From Anolis sagrei (Eukaryota > Chordata > Lepidosauria > Squamata > Anolidae), in NCBI RefSeq assembly GCF_037176765.1, contig NC_090023.1, forward strand, positions 209,372,506 through 209,436,505: DNA of 64,000 bases. The letters are read 5' to 3'. The stretch's first letter is position 1; every line of letters starts with the position of its first letter. The notes beneath the pieces are model-generated. The model ran no database searches. It was given only the letters and a program-made list of their open reading frames with translations, and was not told the DNA's origin. Below, in pieces: positions 11,404 to 21,492 of the stretch. The translations under genes were made by a program, and so were the position numbers.

Positions 11404-12696
11404 ATAACAGACTATTTACTATTGATATTGCATTTTTGTGTCTGTGGGCAAATATTGTTTTGGTCATAGTCAGGAACCCATTTACTTAATAATAGTTTAA
11501 CTTTAAACATGATCAACACGATTGAACTTACATATTATTTTTATTTATTTATTTAGATAGATGGATATCTCAAAGAAAAACACAAAATGTATTTCTTCTT
11601 GTAGAAAATGACTGACAATCTATAACAACTACAAAAAAAGAAAAAAGAAAAAGAAACATTCACAACTAAGATAATTTATGACTACAAACAACAGAATACA
11701 GTACACAATCAAAATCCATTCACAATTATGATGCATCTATGGAAGTATATATTTTCAAATATAAGCCGTTATTTCAAATAACTAGTTCACTTTCCATGCA
11801 AAAATAAATTTTAAAATGTATTTAATAAAATATTGAGTTGACAGGAGTTCTAATCAATCTTTTAAAATTTTTAAAACTAATAATAGCATTTGTTTTAAAC
11901 AAACACCTGGAATGAGCAAATCTGAAATACACAAAGTTGAAACTATTTTTTTAAATCTATGTTGGACTATATGCTTAGTGGACAGTAGAACCTTGGTATC
12001 CACACTAGGGTTTGGTATCAGGATTCTCATAGATACCAAGATTTATGGAAGCTGAAGTCCCATTATATACAATGGCATAATAAACTGGCATATAAAATGG
12101 CAAAACCAAGACTTACTATGTGGATTTCTTTTGGGCATGTTTTAAAGCTGTGGATAGTTGAATCCATGGATATAGAATTTGTAGATATGGAAGAGCAATT
12201 GCATATGAAAACAAATACCAGTTGACTGAAATGATAATCCAAAAGCAATATACAGATATCAAGTCCTTTACATTTTACCTGAAAAATACTTCAATACAGG
12301 TCCAACAGAATTGACAAAATAACTACAGCAACACTACACATCTCTTTGAAAGGGAGAGTCATTCAGATACATTTTCTATAATAAATGGAATTACTGCTCT
12401 CAAATAAAAGATTCAAGTCATCAAAAGATTCAAGTCTTTACCCAACTTTTATTTTCCTTTCATCCTCACGAGAAAGACAATATGCCCTTCTCAACTCCCT
12501 TATCTAGCACAATCTCTACAAGACACATATTTTGAACAAAGTATTTTCCAAATCATAACCTCGCCCAATAAAAAGACCTGATAATGTCAATCCGATATAG
12601 CTTGCTGAAATTCAGCAGCAAATAAGGGGCTAATAAAAATGTTTACCAGAAATCTATTTTGTTCTAGCAGTCGCACTCTCTGTATCTATCTGTAGA
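11404..12696. other. Non-coding stretch, nothing recognised
   Basis: AT-rich. Two 61-codon minus frames (11854-12039 and 12063-12248) lack any domain. No clear repeat. Confidence 0.45.
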
Positions 12697-12846
12697 AATA
12701 ATGCAGTTTGACATCCCTTTAACTGTAGTGGCTCTCTGCTATGGAATCACAGGAGTTAAAGTTTGGTGCAGCAACAGCACTCTCTGGCAGAGAAGGCTAA
12801 ACTACCAATCTCACTAAAATGGTGTCAAACTGCATTAATTCAATAG
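12697..12846. mobile_element. Long-TIR MITE (TGCATCTACACTG family), degraded copy
   Basis: 'aatgcagtttgacatccctttaactg' pairs with 'tggtgtcaaactgcattaatt', with 'ctctggcagagaaggcta' in the middle. The family recurs at 13053, 19640, 21280, 26040, 26886, 60549 and 62252. Confidence 0.75.
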
Positions 12847-12887
12847 TTTTTCTTCACTGAACAATGGTATCTTATAAATTTTCACAT

Positions 12888-13020
12888 GTGGTTTTGTTGT
12901 TATGTGTTTTCAAATTGACTCTAGCTTATGGTGATAGTGTGTCAGAGGAAATTAGTCAGAGTGAGATGTGCCATTGCCTTCCACTGAGGCTGAGAGAGTG
13001 TGATTTGCTGTCTTGCACAC
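12888..13020 (-). mobile_element. Sauria-type SINE body fragment
   Basis: Antisense of the Sauria body: 'tgttgttatgtgttttcaa', 'gccattgccttccactgaggctgagagagtgtga'. Confidence 0.65.
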
Positions 13021-13052
13021 ACTCTTCAACTAGATGGAGAATGCCAGAAGTG

Positions 13053-13364
13053 GATCTACACCAGGCATAGGCAAACTTCAACCTTCCAGGTGTTTTGGAC
13101 TTCAATTGTGGGAGTTGAAGTCCAAAACACCTGGAGAGCTGAAGTTTGCCCATGCCTGATCTACACTGTTAAAGGAATGCACTCAACAGCAATAGCTCCA
13201 TACTATGGAATCCTAATTGCTGCAGTTTGGTGAGGCACCAAGCACTCTTTGGCAAAAAAGTCTAAAGACTTCGTAAAACTACAACCTTCATGATACCATA
13301 GCACTGAGCCACAGCAGTTCGAGTGGTGTCACACTACATTCGTTCCACAGTGTAGATAGGGGGA
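13053..13364. mobile_element. Long-TIR MITE interrupted by a palindromic hAT MITE
   Basis: The outer element runs from 'gatctacac' through 'gaatcctaattgctgcagtttggtgaggcacc' to 'ttccacagtgtagat'. A 97-bp palindromic hAT MITE (13062-13158, CAGGCATAGGCAAAC...GCCCATGCCTG) lies inside it near its left end. The 8-mer ATCTACAC is repeated exactly at 13054-13061 and 13159-13166, giving a clean hAT target duplication and the relative order of the two events. Confidence 0.85.
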
Positions 13365-13996
13365 TGAATCAAATCCATGTTTAGCCACTTGAAGAGGCTG
13401 TCTGTGGCAATGCTACCTGCTCCAAAAGGGTGTGGGTGCTTTTTGTGATCCAGAGGTTTCCTGCTGCTCCTCCTCGCCTTCCCCTCTCTTTTCTTTCCTT
13501 TTCTGCAGCTCCTCCCGCCTGGTGCTCTCCTAGGCCCAACCTCCTCCAGGCTTTGCAGCAATACCACCAAGCACAGCCTTCCCTCAACTCCTCTGGGACA
13601 TACACACACACGCACACACGTCTCCCTTCTTTGCGGGAGGCTGAGGCGTCCTTTGTACAGGTGGAATCCCTCTCTGAAAAAGGGAGCAGAACACTGTCAC
13701 CTCTCCCTCCTTTGACTCCCCCCACCCAATTTCTTCACTGAGTCCTTTATAGCTGATACTTCCCTTCCCAAGGCATTCATGCAATCCCTCTCTAAAAGGG
13801 GAGGGGTCAGGCATTCCCGATCTATGTTCCTTTCCCTCCTCTACACAGCTCATTTCCTCCTCTAGATCGCATTTTCCCCTCTAAACATATCTTCCACCTT
13901 TAGACCCCACTTTCCCTTTCTAGAACCCTCCAGATCCTCATTTCCCCCTGTAGATCCCAAATGTCCCCCTCTAGACCCTTTATACACCCTCTAAAG

Positions 13997-14110
13997 CAGG
14001 CATGGGCAAACTTCAGCTCTCCAGGTGTTTTGCACTTCAACTCCCATAATTCCTAACAGCCGCGCATTGAAGTCCAAAATACCTGGAGGGCTGAAGTTTG
14101 CACATGCCTG
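13997..14110. mobile_element. Palindromic hAT MITE
   Basis: CAGGCATGGGCAAACTTCAG at the left pairs with CTGAAGTTTGCACATGCCTG at the right around a central 'ttcctaacagccgcgcat'. Same family as 13062-13158, where an exact 8-bp target duplication is seen. Confidence 0.85.
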
Positions 14111-14678
14111 CTCTCTCTCTCTCTCACACACACACATATGTACATATATGTAATCTCTGAGGCCACAGAATGAAGAGGGCAACCAGGAAGACACAGCTCA
14201 ATAGTATCTCGTCCATCAGCAGTTGGAATTGATCCCCGGAACAGACGGGAGGACAACTGGCTATAGGGTCACAAGGGCTAGCAACCCGAACAATATTGCT
14301 GCAGAATTGAATTGCTAAAATATCAAAGCCCAAATATTCTCCAAATTTAAGCTATTTGGTGAGAAATGGAAAGGAATAGCACAGGATCATATATATTTTG
14401 TCAAGATTTGGGTGAAGCCTGAAGGAGTGAATTGACAACAAATCAGATAAAGGATAAAGGAATATACATACATATACATGTGTGTGTGTGTGGATGGCAA
14501 GAATTTACTACCTCTCTTCCTTTCTAGAACCGCTCCAGACCCCATTTCTCTTTCCCCCTGGGCCCCCATTTCCCCTGACCTGGCCTTTCCACCCTTTAGG
14601 CACCCCCAAACCCCTCTAGAACACCATTTCCCTTTATCCAGTGTCCCCCTCTTGACCTACTCCCCAGGCCCTCTTGAT

Positions 14679-14822
14679 CAGGCATGGGCAAACTCCCTCT
14701 CCAGCCCAGAGACTTCAATTTTCCCCTCTAGACTCCCCCCCCCCCCAATTTTCTATTGGCTATTAGGAATGGTGAGAGTTGATGTTCAAAACACCTGGAG
14801 GGCCAAATTTTGCCCATGCCCG
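14679..14822. mobile_element. Palindromic hAT MITE, diverged
   Basis: It starts CAGGCATGGGCAAACTC and ends TTTTGCCCATGCCCG. The left interior is replaced by C-rich sequence, including a run of C at about 14736-14745. Confidence 0.7.
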
Positions 14823-15124
14823 ATCTAGTGGGTCTGGGGGCAATGGGTCAAGAGGGCGGGACTGAATAAAGGAAAACAGCTGATTTGCCTATGCCTGCTG
14901 TAGATTCCCATTTCCCCCTCTAGAACCCAAAGGTCCCCCTCTAGACCCTCATTTCCCCCTGTAGACCCCTATAAATGTGATAGATACAGAAAACATTTGC
15001 TACTTCTGTTCTTTTCACCTCACTTCAGATCCCATTTATCATGGACCCACCTTTCCACCCAAATCCTTTAGACCTCACTAGAACCCCTCTAGAACCTCAT
15101 TTCTAGAACTGTATCTCCCCTATG

Positions 15125-15600
15125 AACCATCCCGGGCATTAAGATCTTCTGGGGGTGCCCCACTCTCAGCCCCACCTTCCTCACAAGTGTGGCTGACGGG
15201 AGTAAGGGACAGGACCTTCTCAGTGGTGGCCCCTCAGCTGTAGAACTCCCTTCTCAGTGAAATGAGATCGGCCCCCTGCCTCCTGTCCTTTAGAAAGCAA
15301 GGGCCCTTCCACACAGCCCTATATCCCAGAATATCATGGCAGAAAATCTCACAACATCTGATTTGAATTAGGCTATCTGAGTCCCCACTCGGATAATGTG
15401 GGATTTTCTGCCTTGATATTCTGAGATATAAGGCTGTGTGGAAGGGCCCCAAGTTAACCAAATGCTGGCTATGGAACCAAGCTTTTGGAGAGGGTTATAT
15501 GCATCTAAAAAGTGAATAGAAATGTGATTGGAACGGTTTCTGAATTATGATTTTGTGTCTATGTGCACTGTTTTAACAGCTTATTTAATGTATTTATTTG
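15125..15600 (+). mobile_element. L2-type LINE 3' fragment carrying a TIR element
   Basis: 'gacaggaccttctcagtggtggcccc' and 'gtagaactcccttctcagtgaaatgag' are the end of the L2 reverse-transcriptase frame, followed by the usual 3' non-coding 'atggaaccaagcttttgga'. A short TIR element (15301-15449, GGGCCCTTCCACACAGC...GTGTGGAAGGGCCC) splits it. Confidence 0.75.
15301..15449. mobile_element. GGGCCCTTCC-TIR MITE
   Basis: Long inverted repeats ('cttccacacagccctatatc' and its complement) with 'gcagaaaatctcacaacatc' inside. It recurs at 27100, 28720 and 29870. No coding content; the superfamily is not settled. Confidence 0.8.
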
Positions 15601-15621
15601 TCTGTTTGATGATTTTCATGC

Positions 15622-15927
15622 TCCCCTAACATTAAGTCTAGTCGTGTCCAACTCGGGGAGGGGGATAGTGCTCATCTCCATTTCTAAGCCATAGAGCCAG
15701 CGTTGTCTGTAAACCCCTCCAAGGTCATGTGGCCAGCATGACTGCATGGAGCGCCATTACCTTCCTGCAGAAGAAATACCTATTGATCTACTCACATATG
15801 CATGTTAACAAACTGCTAGGTTGACAGAAGCTGGGGCGAACACCCTCCTCTCTGGATTCGAACTGCCATCCTTTCAGTCAACAAGTTCGGCAGCTCAGCG
15901 GTTTAACTCTCTGCGCCACCGGAGGGT
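15622..15927 (-). mobile_element. tRNA-derived SINE, first squamate family
   Basis: Antisense of a full SINE: the 3' end 'acattaagtctagtcgtgtcc', the body 'ggtcatgtggccagcatgactgcatggagcgcc', and the tRNA head with B box complement 'ggattcgaactgccatc' and end 'gcgccaccgga'. Copies at 28020, 54676, 57713, 62370 and 63422. Confidence 0.85.
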
Positions 15928-15934
15928 GGGAGGG

Positions 15935-16950
15935 TTGAACAGTATATTGTAATTTGTACTTTGGGGAGTCTGATCTGGCAACAATGGTCCACGCTCTTGT
16001 TACATCGCGAACAGATGTAACAAGAGTTACTAAGTGGGGCTGCCTTTGAAGACTGTTCGGAAACCTCAACTAGTCCGACGGCTGCAGCCAGATTACTAAC
16101 TGGAGTGACATACAGGGAGCACACCACCCCCTTGTTGTGTCAGCTCCACTTGCTGCCGACCCACTTCCAAACTCAATTCAAAGTGCTGGTTTTGACCTAT
16201 AAAGCCCTATACGGTTCTGGCCCAGCTTACTTGTCCAAACACATCCTGCCTCGCAGTTTAAGATCATCCAGGGAGGACCTGCTCTCCCTCCCGCCAGCGT
16301 CACAAATACGTCTGGCGGGGATGAGAGACAGGCCTTCTCGGCTGTGGCCCCTCACCTACGGAACTCGCTTCCCACTGAGGTAAGATCAGCTCAATCCCTC
16401 CTGTCACTTAGGAAGAAATCGAAGTAGTGGTTCTGGAACCAGGCTTTTGGACAACAGACATAGATAGCACTTTGGATATGGAATTGACTGGAATGATGTT
16501 ACAGCGGTTAATACTGTTTTTATTGTTTTAATCAATGTTCTATTTATTGTTTTAATTGTTGTTATATTGCTTTGTTGTTGTTGTTGTTGTTTTGTCATGT
16601 CAGGAGCGACTTGAGAAACTGCAAGTCGCTTCTGGTGTGAGAGAATTGGCCATCTGCAAGGACATTGCCCAGGGGACGCCCAGATGATTTGATGTTTTTA
16701 TCATCCTTCTGGGAGGCTTCTCTCATGTCCTCGCATGAGGAGCTGGAGCTGATAGAGGGAGCTCATCCACCTCTCCCCGGATTCGGACCTGCGACCTGTC
16801 AATCTTCAGTCCTGCCGGGACAGGGGTTTAACCCACTGCACCACCGGGGGCTCCCGCTTCGTTATATTTAATGGCCAAATGTAAGCTGTCCTGAGTTCCC
16901 TTTCAGGGGTTGAGAAGGACGGGGTAGACATGCTGGAAATAAATAAATAA
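15935..16950 (+). mobile_element. L2-type LINE 3' end, split by a SINE
   Basis: The plus strand encodes degraded L2 C-terminal sequence. In 16105-16383 the phrases FKVLVLTYKALYGSGPAYLS and RSLRSSREDLLSLPP match the conserved end of L2 ORF2. The 3' tail continues to 16950, ending 'ctggaaataaataaataaa'. A SINE of the second family is inserted at 16590-16856 on the opposite strand. It is not a host gene. Confidence 0.85.
16590..16856 (-). mobile_element. tRNA-derived SINE, second family, inside L2
   Basis: Antisense full-length copy: 'tgtcatgtcaggagcgacttgag' through 'ttcggacctgcgacctg' to 'gcaccaccgggggctccc'. It interrupts the L2 3' non-coding region, so it is younger than that insertion. Confidence 0.9.
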
Positions 16951-17059
16951 ATAAATAGGTATGTTTTTATGTTAAAAGTGTCGTTGAATTATTGCCGATT
17001 TGGAAGCCACTTTGAGTCCCCTTTGGGGTAGAGAGAGCAGGGTTAAAACACAGTAAATT

Positions 17060-17450
17060 GCCTTGATCAAATTCCCCCTTCTAGACCCATTTCCCCCTAA
17101 TTTCCCACTCTGGATACCCATTCCCCACAGACCTTCCCTCTAGACCCCCCCCCCCCAGACTGTATAGAGCAGGCATGGGCCAACTTGGGCCTTCCAGGTG
17201 TTTGGGACTCCAACTCCCACCATTCCTAACAGCCTCAGGCCCTTTCCTTTTCCCCCTCAGCCGCTTAAGCAGCTGAGGGGGAAAAGGAAGGGGCCTGAGG
17301 CTGTTAGGAATGGTGGGAGTTGGAGTCCCCAACACCTGGAAGGCCCAAGTTGGCCCATGCCTGCTCTAGATCTCGCCAGACCCCCTCCAGGCCCCCCATT
17401 TCCCCCCTCCAATCTCCTGCTCTTTTTCTCCGCCCTTCCATGTAGATCTT
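17060..17450. repeat. Pyrimidine-rich minisatellite, second block
   Basis: 'ttccccctaatttcccactct', 'ttccctctagaccccc' and 'catttcccccctccaatc' continue the C-rich motif up to the CpG island, interrupted by the 194-bp palindrome at 17170-17363. A run of about 10 C lies near 17147. Confidence 0.65.
17170..17363. mobile_element. 194-bp near-perfect palindromic hAT MITE
   Basis: The two 97-nt arms are reverse complements with only three mismatches, meeting at CCGCTTAAGCAG. Ends are CAGGCATGGGCC and GGCCCATGCCTG. The arms contain 'ggccctttccttttccccctcag', which gives mirrored chance frames on both strands. A sister copy of equal length lies at 55761-55954. Confidence 0.85.
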
Positions 17451-17890
17451 GAGGTGAAATGGCGCCCCTTCCCCGCTTTCCCTTTCCCCCTTCCGCCTCC
17501 CTGGCCCCTTCCTTACCTCTCCGGCTCCCTTCAGCTCCGCCGGCCTCTGCTTTCCCTCCCTTTCCCTTTCCTTCCCTCCTTCCTCCCACCAAGCCTTTCT
17601 TCCTTACCGTCCGCCATCTCCTCCTCCTCCTCCTCCTGCTCCTCCTGTTTGTTCCTTCGCTCTTTCGCTCCTGCCGGCCACCGTCACCGCGGAACCCGTC
17701 ACGGGACTCGCCGCCCACAAGGCCTCCGCCGTGACCATAGAGACGCGGGAGGGAGGGCAGGTGGAGCGGCGCGTCCTGGGCGCCGCCATCTTGAGCGGGC
17801 GGGCCTCCCTTGTTGCTACGGGCAACGGGCAGGCGCTGAGGAACATCAGGCAAGGAGAGAAGGCCCGGTTGCGTGTGTTCTTTGGAAAGG
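17440..17890 (-). promoter_or_regulatory. CpG island, candidate minus-strand promoter (SHOC2?)
   Basis: GC-rich and CpG-dense, unlike its surroundings. Visible elements read on the minus strand include CAAGATGGCGGC (17782-17793, YY1-type) and an X-box-like GTTGCCCGTAGCAAC (17812-17826). In human, SHOC2 is transcribed divergently from BBIP1. The minus-strand donor in this island fits a SHOC2 5' exon, but no SHOC2 coding exon is in the window, so the gene name is inference only. Confidence 0.55.
17608..17800 (-). other. Candidate 5' exon with splice donor (SHOC2 first exon?)
   Basis: Read on the minus strand, a purine-rich GGAGGAGGAGGAG stretch leads to ATGGCGGACG followed by GTAAGG, a strong donor with the exon ending at 17608. 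The ATG at 17615-17617 would give only Met-Ala-Asp before the intron. SHOC2 begins MSSSLGKEKD in a later exon, so here the exon would be 5' UTR or hold a short upstream frame. The transcription start is not defined; 17800 is a placeholder. It could belong to a different gene. Confidence 0.4.
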
Positions 17891-17914
17891 AAGGGTTTTT
17901 TTTTTTATTGTGTA

Positions 17915-19425
17915 CTAGCTTGGGTGCCCCAGGTTATTTAAAAAAGTCAATTCTCTGTGCCAAGTTTGGCCCAGATCCATAGGTGTTTGGCTTCACAGTG
18001 CTCTCTGGATGTAGGTGAACTACAACTCCCACAAATCAGGGTGAATTTCCCCCAAAGACCTCCAGTATTTTTTGCTGATCATGGGGGCTCTGTGTGCAAA
18101 GTCTGGTGGAGTTCAGAGTACTCATTAATTGTACTCATTAATTGTAGGTGAGGGTGGAGGGCACACTTTCCCTGGTTGTGGGTGAATTACAACTCCCAGA
18201 AAGGAAGGTCAATGCCCCCCCCTTTAAAAAAAACCCTCCAGTAATCAAATTTCAGCAAATCAGGTATGTGTGCAAAATTTGGTCCAGATCAATTGGTGTT
18301 TGGGTTCACAGTCCTCTCTGGATGTAAGTGAACTACAACTCCCACAAATCAGGGTGAATTTTCACCAAAGACCTCCAGTATTTTTTGCTGGTCATGGGGG
18401 CTCCATGTGCCAAGTTTGGACCAGGTCCATCATCGGTGGAGGTCACAGTTTCCCTCAGTTTGTGGGTGAACTATAACTCCCAGAAAAGAAGGTCAGTTAG
18501 CCCCCTCCCCCCAACCCCTCCAGTAATCCAATTTCAGCATATCAGGTATGTGTCCAAGTTTGGTCCAGATTCATCGGTGTTTGGGTTCACAGTGCTCTCT
18601 GGATGTAGGTGAACTACAACTCCCCCAAATCAAGGTGAATTTTCCCCCAAAGACCTCCAGTATTTCTTGCTGGTCATGGGAGCTCCATGTGCCAAGTTCA
18701 GTCCAATTCCATCATTAGTGGAGTTCGGAGTGTTCATTAATGGCAGGTGAACTATAAATCCCAGGTTCTTCAACTCCAAAATGCCCAGCCCAATTTCCCT
18801 TAAAACCCACTAGTATTCAAATCTGGGCATATTGGGTATGCATGCCAAGTTTGTCCAGATCCATCGTTGTTTGATTCATAGTGCACTCTGGATGTAGGTG
18901 AACTACAACTCTTATAAAGACATCCACTATGTTTTGTTAGTTATGAGGGCTCTGTGCACGAAGTTAGATCCAGTTAGTGGAGTTCAGAGTGCTCTCAGAT
19001 TGCAGGTGAACTACACATCCCATTACCTACAACTCCTTTAAATCATGGTAAATTCTCCGCAGACCTCTCTAGTATGTTCAGTTGCAGATCAATCCTGTTT
19101 GCTGTGTGCCATAGAAAATAATAGGAAAGGGCTAAGGGAGAGGCAATGGGTGGGGTCATGCAAATTCCACACCGATAGAGAGAATCAAAAGCATGGGATG
19201 TCTGTTGTGGTGGAAACACATGAAATTTAGGATGAAATTGTCCCCGTATAAAAGCCTTCACTTGGGTGGTGGGCAGTATAGCATTTGTGGAAGACACTGA
19301 CAGAGATCTTGGATATGTTTACAGTGGTCACTATAACCTGTAGTGTCACTGGAAGGAAGGCCTTTGGAGTAGTGGGAGCTATAGCTTTTGTGGAGGCAGG
19401 AGCTTGCCTGTGTAAGTAGACACCA
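17915..19425 (+). mobile_element. Non-autonomous Helitron with internal tandem array
   Basis: It begins near 'tgtactagcttgggtgcccc', like squamate Helitron 5' ends. It then carries a diverged tandem array of about 290-nt units, recognisable by 'ccaagtttggtccagatccatcggtg', 'cacagtgctctctggatgtagg' and 'tgaactacaactcccac', at about 17960, 18262, 18536 and 18832. The right part has 'gggtggggtcatgcaaattcc' and 'tgtcactggaaggaaggcctttgg', typical of the same family. No Rep/helicase is encoded. Ends are approximate. Confidence 0.75.
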
Positions 19426-19639
19426 CCACCCCCCTTGTATATTTATTTAGGGGCTGAATAAATAAGGAAAGCAACCCCCCTCAAAGAAAAAAAATCCAAA
19501 TGTTAGAGTCAAAAGGATCAATCCTAATAGACCCTTCTTACTGATATATGTTTAACTCATCCTTAGTATGTGAGGTTTATTGTTAGGATGTTTATGATGG
19601 GCACAAGCATTCGGTGACATTTTCATAGGGGTTGAATAG

Positions 19640-19835
19640 GAATCATTGCAGTTTAATGCCACTTTAACTGCCGTGGCTCAATGATATGGAGTTGTAGTTT
19701 GGCAAGGCACCCAACACTCTTTGGCAGAGAAGGCTAAGGATCTTGTAAAACTACAACTGCCATGATTCCATAGCACTAAGCCATGGCAGTTAAAGGGATG
19801 TCAATCTGCATTCATTTTACATTTAGTCAATAGAT
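19640..19835. mobile_element. Long-TIR MITE (TGCATCTACACTG family)
   Basis: 'actttaactgccgtggctcaatgatatgg' pairs with 'ccatagcactaagccatggcagttaaag', with 'caacactctttggcagagaaggctaa' at the centre. Confidence 0.8.
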
Positions 19836-19839
19836 GTCT

Positions 19840-20640
19840 TGTGAACAACATTCAAAGAAGGAACAATATATCTGGAACCACAAGGGGTCAGGCTTTCATA
19901 AATATAGGAGCCTGCGTGTACCCTAAATAGTGTCCTTTTGAGTTAGATTCCATTTCATTTACAAGGGATATAAAATTGAAGACTTCCTCAATGTAAACAA
20001 GAAAACAAAAAAATGGCTCAAACATTTCCCTAAAATCTTTGAAAAGTGGGCACATTGGTCCATTAGAAATCCACCTAAGCAAAATCAACCAATTCCTTTT
20101 TTTCATTAAGAACAAGAATACTATGTATTACTGCTATAACATTTTAAAATGCATCTCTCTTTAATATATCGCCCACTATTCTTCCTCATTTAAAAAAATT
20201 ATAAGTTAGCAAGTAAGTAATCAAGTAGTCAGATTGAGAAGCGAACTGGAAAGGCCATTTGGCAAAAGAAATAAAAAAAAAATAACATTTGCTGTATTAG
20301 TTGCACAAATTTATCATGCAGATGGTGAGTATGAAAACTGTACGTTTTGTACATAATTCACCAACTGAACACCTGGCTTTGTAGAAGTCAGTGAATGTTT
20401 GGTATAATAAATGAAGTGTACATCCTCTCCGCTCAAATAAATAGGCATTTAGACACATTATAAAAGAGGACAGATGCAATAAACCAACATGTCTTAGGCA
20501 ATACTACCACGAAGCTGTTATTTTATAGCCGAGTAAACAGTTTTATTTTCCCTCCATAAATATTTGTTGTACTACAGAAATCTATTCATGATGTTTCAAC
20601 AATTATTATACAAGAGAACCAGGACATTTTTCTTCCTACT
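19840..20640. other. Non-coding stretch, nothing recognised
   Basis: AT-rich, with minus frames of 60 to 75 codons that show no domain. Confidence 0.45.
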
Positions 20641-20644
20641 GAGA

Positions 20645-21230
20645 TAGTAGTAGTAAATTTTATTGATTAGCTCTTAGGCCATATCACAATACCAAACCAA
20701 ACAAAAGGGCTTGATAAAACTTGATTACACTCCATATAGTAAGTTAAGTAAAATATTTATATCATGTTTCCGCATAACCCCTACAATTTACCCCAATCAG
20801 CCCCACATATTGCTCAGACATATTGCTTTGCTTAAAAACAGAACTGTTTTATATGTTAGTTTTGGATCTTGGCCACACATAAAATATGTTGTTCTGGTGT
20901 GGGATTCCCAATAAATTGTCCGTTTGATATATGAACCAAAGTACAAGTATCTCACTTTCTGGTACAGACTACAAGCAAATAATATGTGTGCTATATCCTC
21001 AATTTCAGGTGCTCCGCAGATACAAATCCGTTCATTATAAGGGATGCTGTTAAACCTCCCATATCTCACTGACCATTGTATCAAGCTGATCAAATCTAGC
21101 TCGAATAAATACCTCCCTAAACCTACTGAGATATATAAAGTCAGTGTTGTCTTTGTGCCATGATTATGTGATAGTTCTGCTTCCCAAAAATCTTAGTTTT
21201 CATTTCTAAATACTGCCCCTCTGCTGCACT
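20645..21230 (-). mobile_element. Non-LTR retrotransposon 3' fragment with zf-RVT-like motif
   Basis: The minus frame at 20797-21093 encodes SVRYGRFNSIPYNERICICG then EIEDIAHILFACSLYQKVR. This is the CxCG...H...C zinc-knuckle pattern (zf-RVT) that follows the reverse transcriptase in several LINE clades. Upstream residues such as FREVFIRARFD continue in another frame, so the copy is frameshifted. The 3' end 'aatcaataaaatttactactacta' with a trinucleotide tail lies at about 20645-20675. The clade is not resolved. Confidence 0.7.
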
Positions 21231-21279
21231 AATTGGCAAATATACATGGATGCTAACACATAATGTACCTCAAAATAAG

Positions 21280-21492
21280 GGTGCATCTACACTGCGGAAA
21301 TAATGCAGATTGGCCACACTTTTAACTATCATGGTTCAATGCTATTGGAATCTGCACAGTTGTGAGATGATAGCACTCTTTGGCAAACAAGGCTAAAGGC
21401 GTTGAAAGACTATCGATCCTAGGATTCCATAGTGTTGAGCCATTGCAGTTCAAGTGGGATGAAACTACATTAATTCTACAATGTAGATGCAT
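21280..21492. mobile_element. Long-TIR MITE (TGCATCTACACTG family), complete
   Basis: The ends GTGCATCTACACTG and ACAATGTAGATGCA are intact inverted repeats. The arms contain 'actatcatggttcaatgctattgg' and its complement, around 'agcactctttggcaaacaaggctaaa'. About 213 bp with no coding content. Confidence 0.85.

Larger units (their letters stand above)
13380..15120. repeat. Pyrimidine-rich degenerate minisatellite (CCCCTCTAGACC type), main block
   Basis: The plus strand repeats variants of 'atttccccctctagaccc' at irregular spacing, with frequent TCTAGA or CTCTAGA cores, interrupted by palindromic MITEs at 13997 and 14679 and a short CA/TG tract. Strand composition is strongly skewed (C and T on plus, G and A on minus). 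A second block lies at 17060-17450. Short proline-rich or basic frames over it are composition artefacts. Confidence 0.7.

Noticed and set aside
13380-15120. CRISPR-like array in the C-rich repeat
   Set aside because: Units are degenerate, irregularly spaced and without unique spacers, and the DNA is vertebrate. It is a minisatellite.
1-17600. SHOC2 leucine-rich-repeat coding exon on the minus strand
   Set aside because: The large first coding exon of SHOC2 should give a long open frame with repeated LxxLxLxxN motifs. None is present, so at most the 5' exon and intron lie here.
17257-17918. Frames of 154 and 198 codons in the CpG island at 17.3-17.9 kb
   Set aside because: Proline- or arginine/glycine-rich on opposite strands, with no domain. 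They come from CpG-island and polypurine composition; the minus strand has a splice donor inside them.
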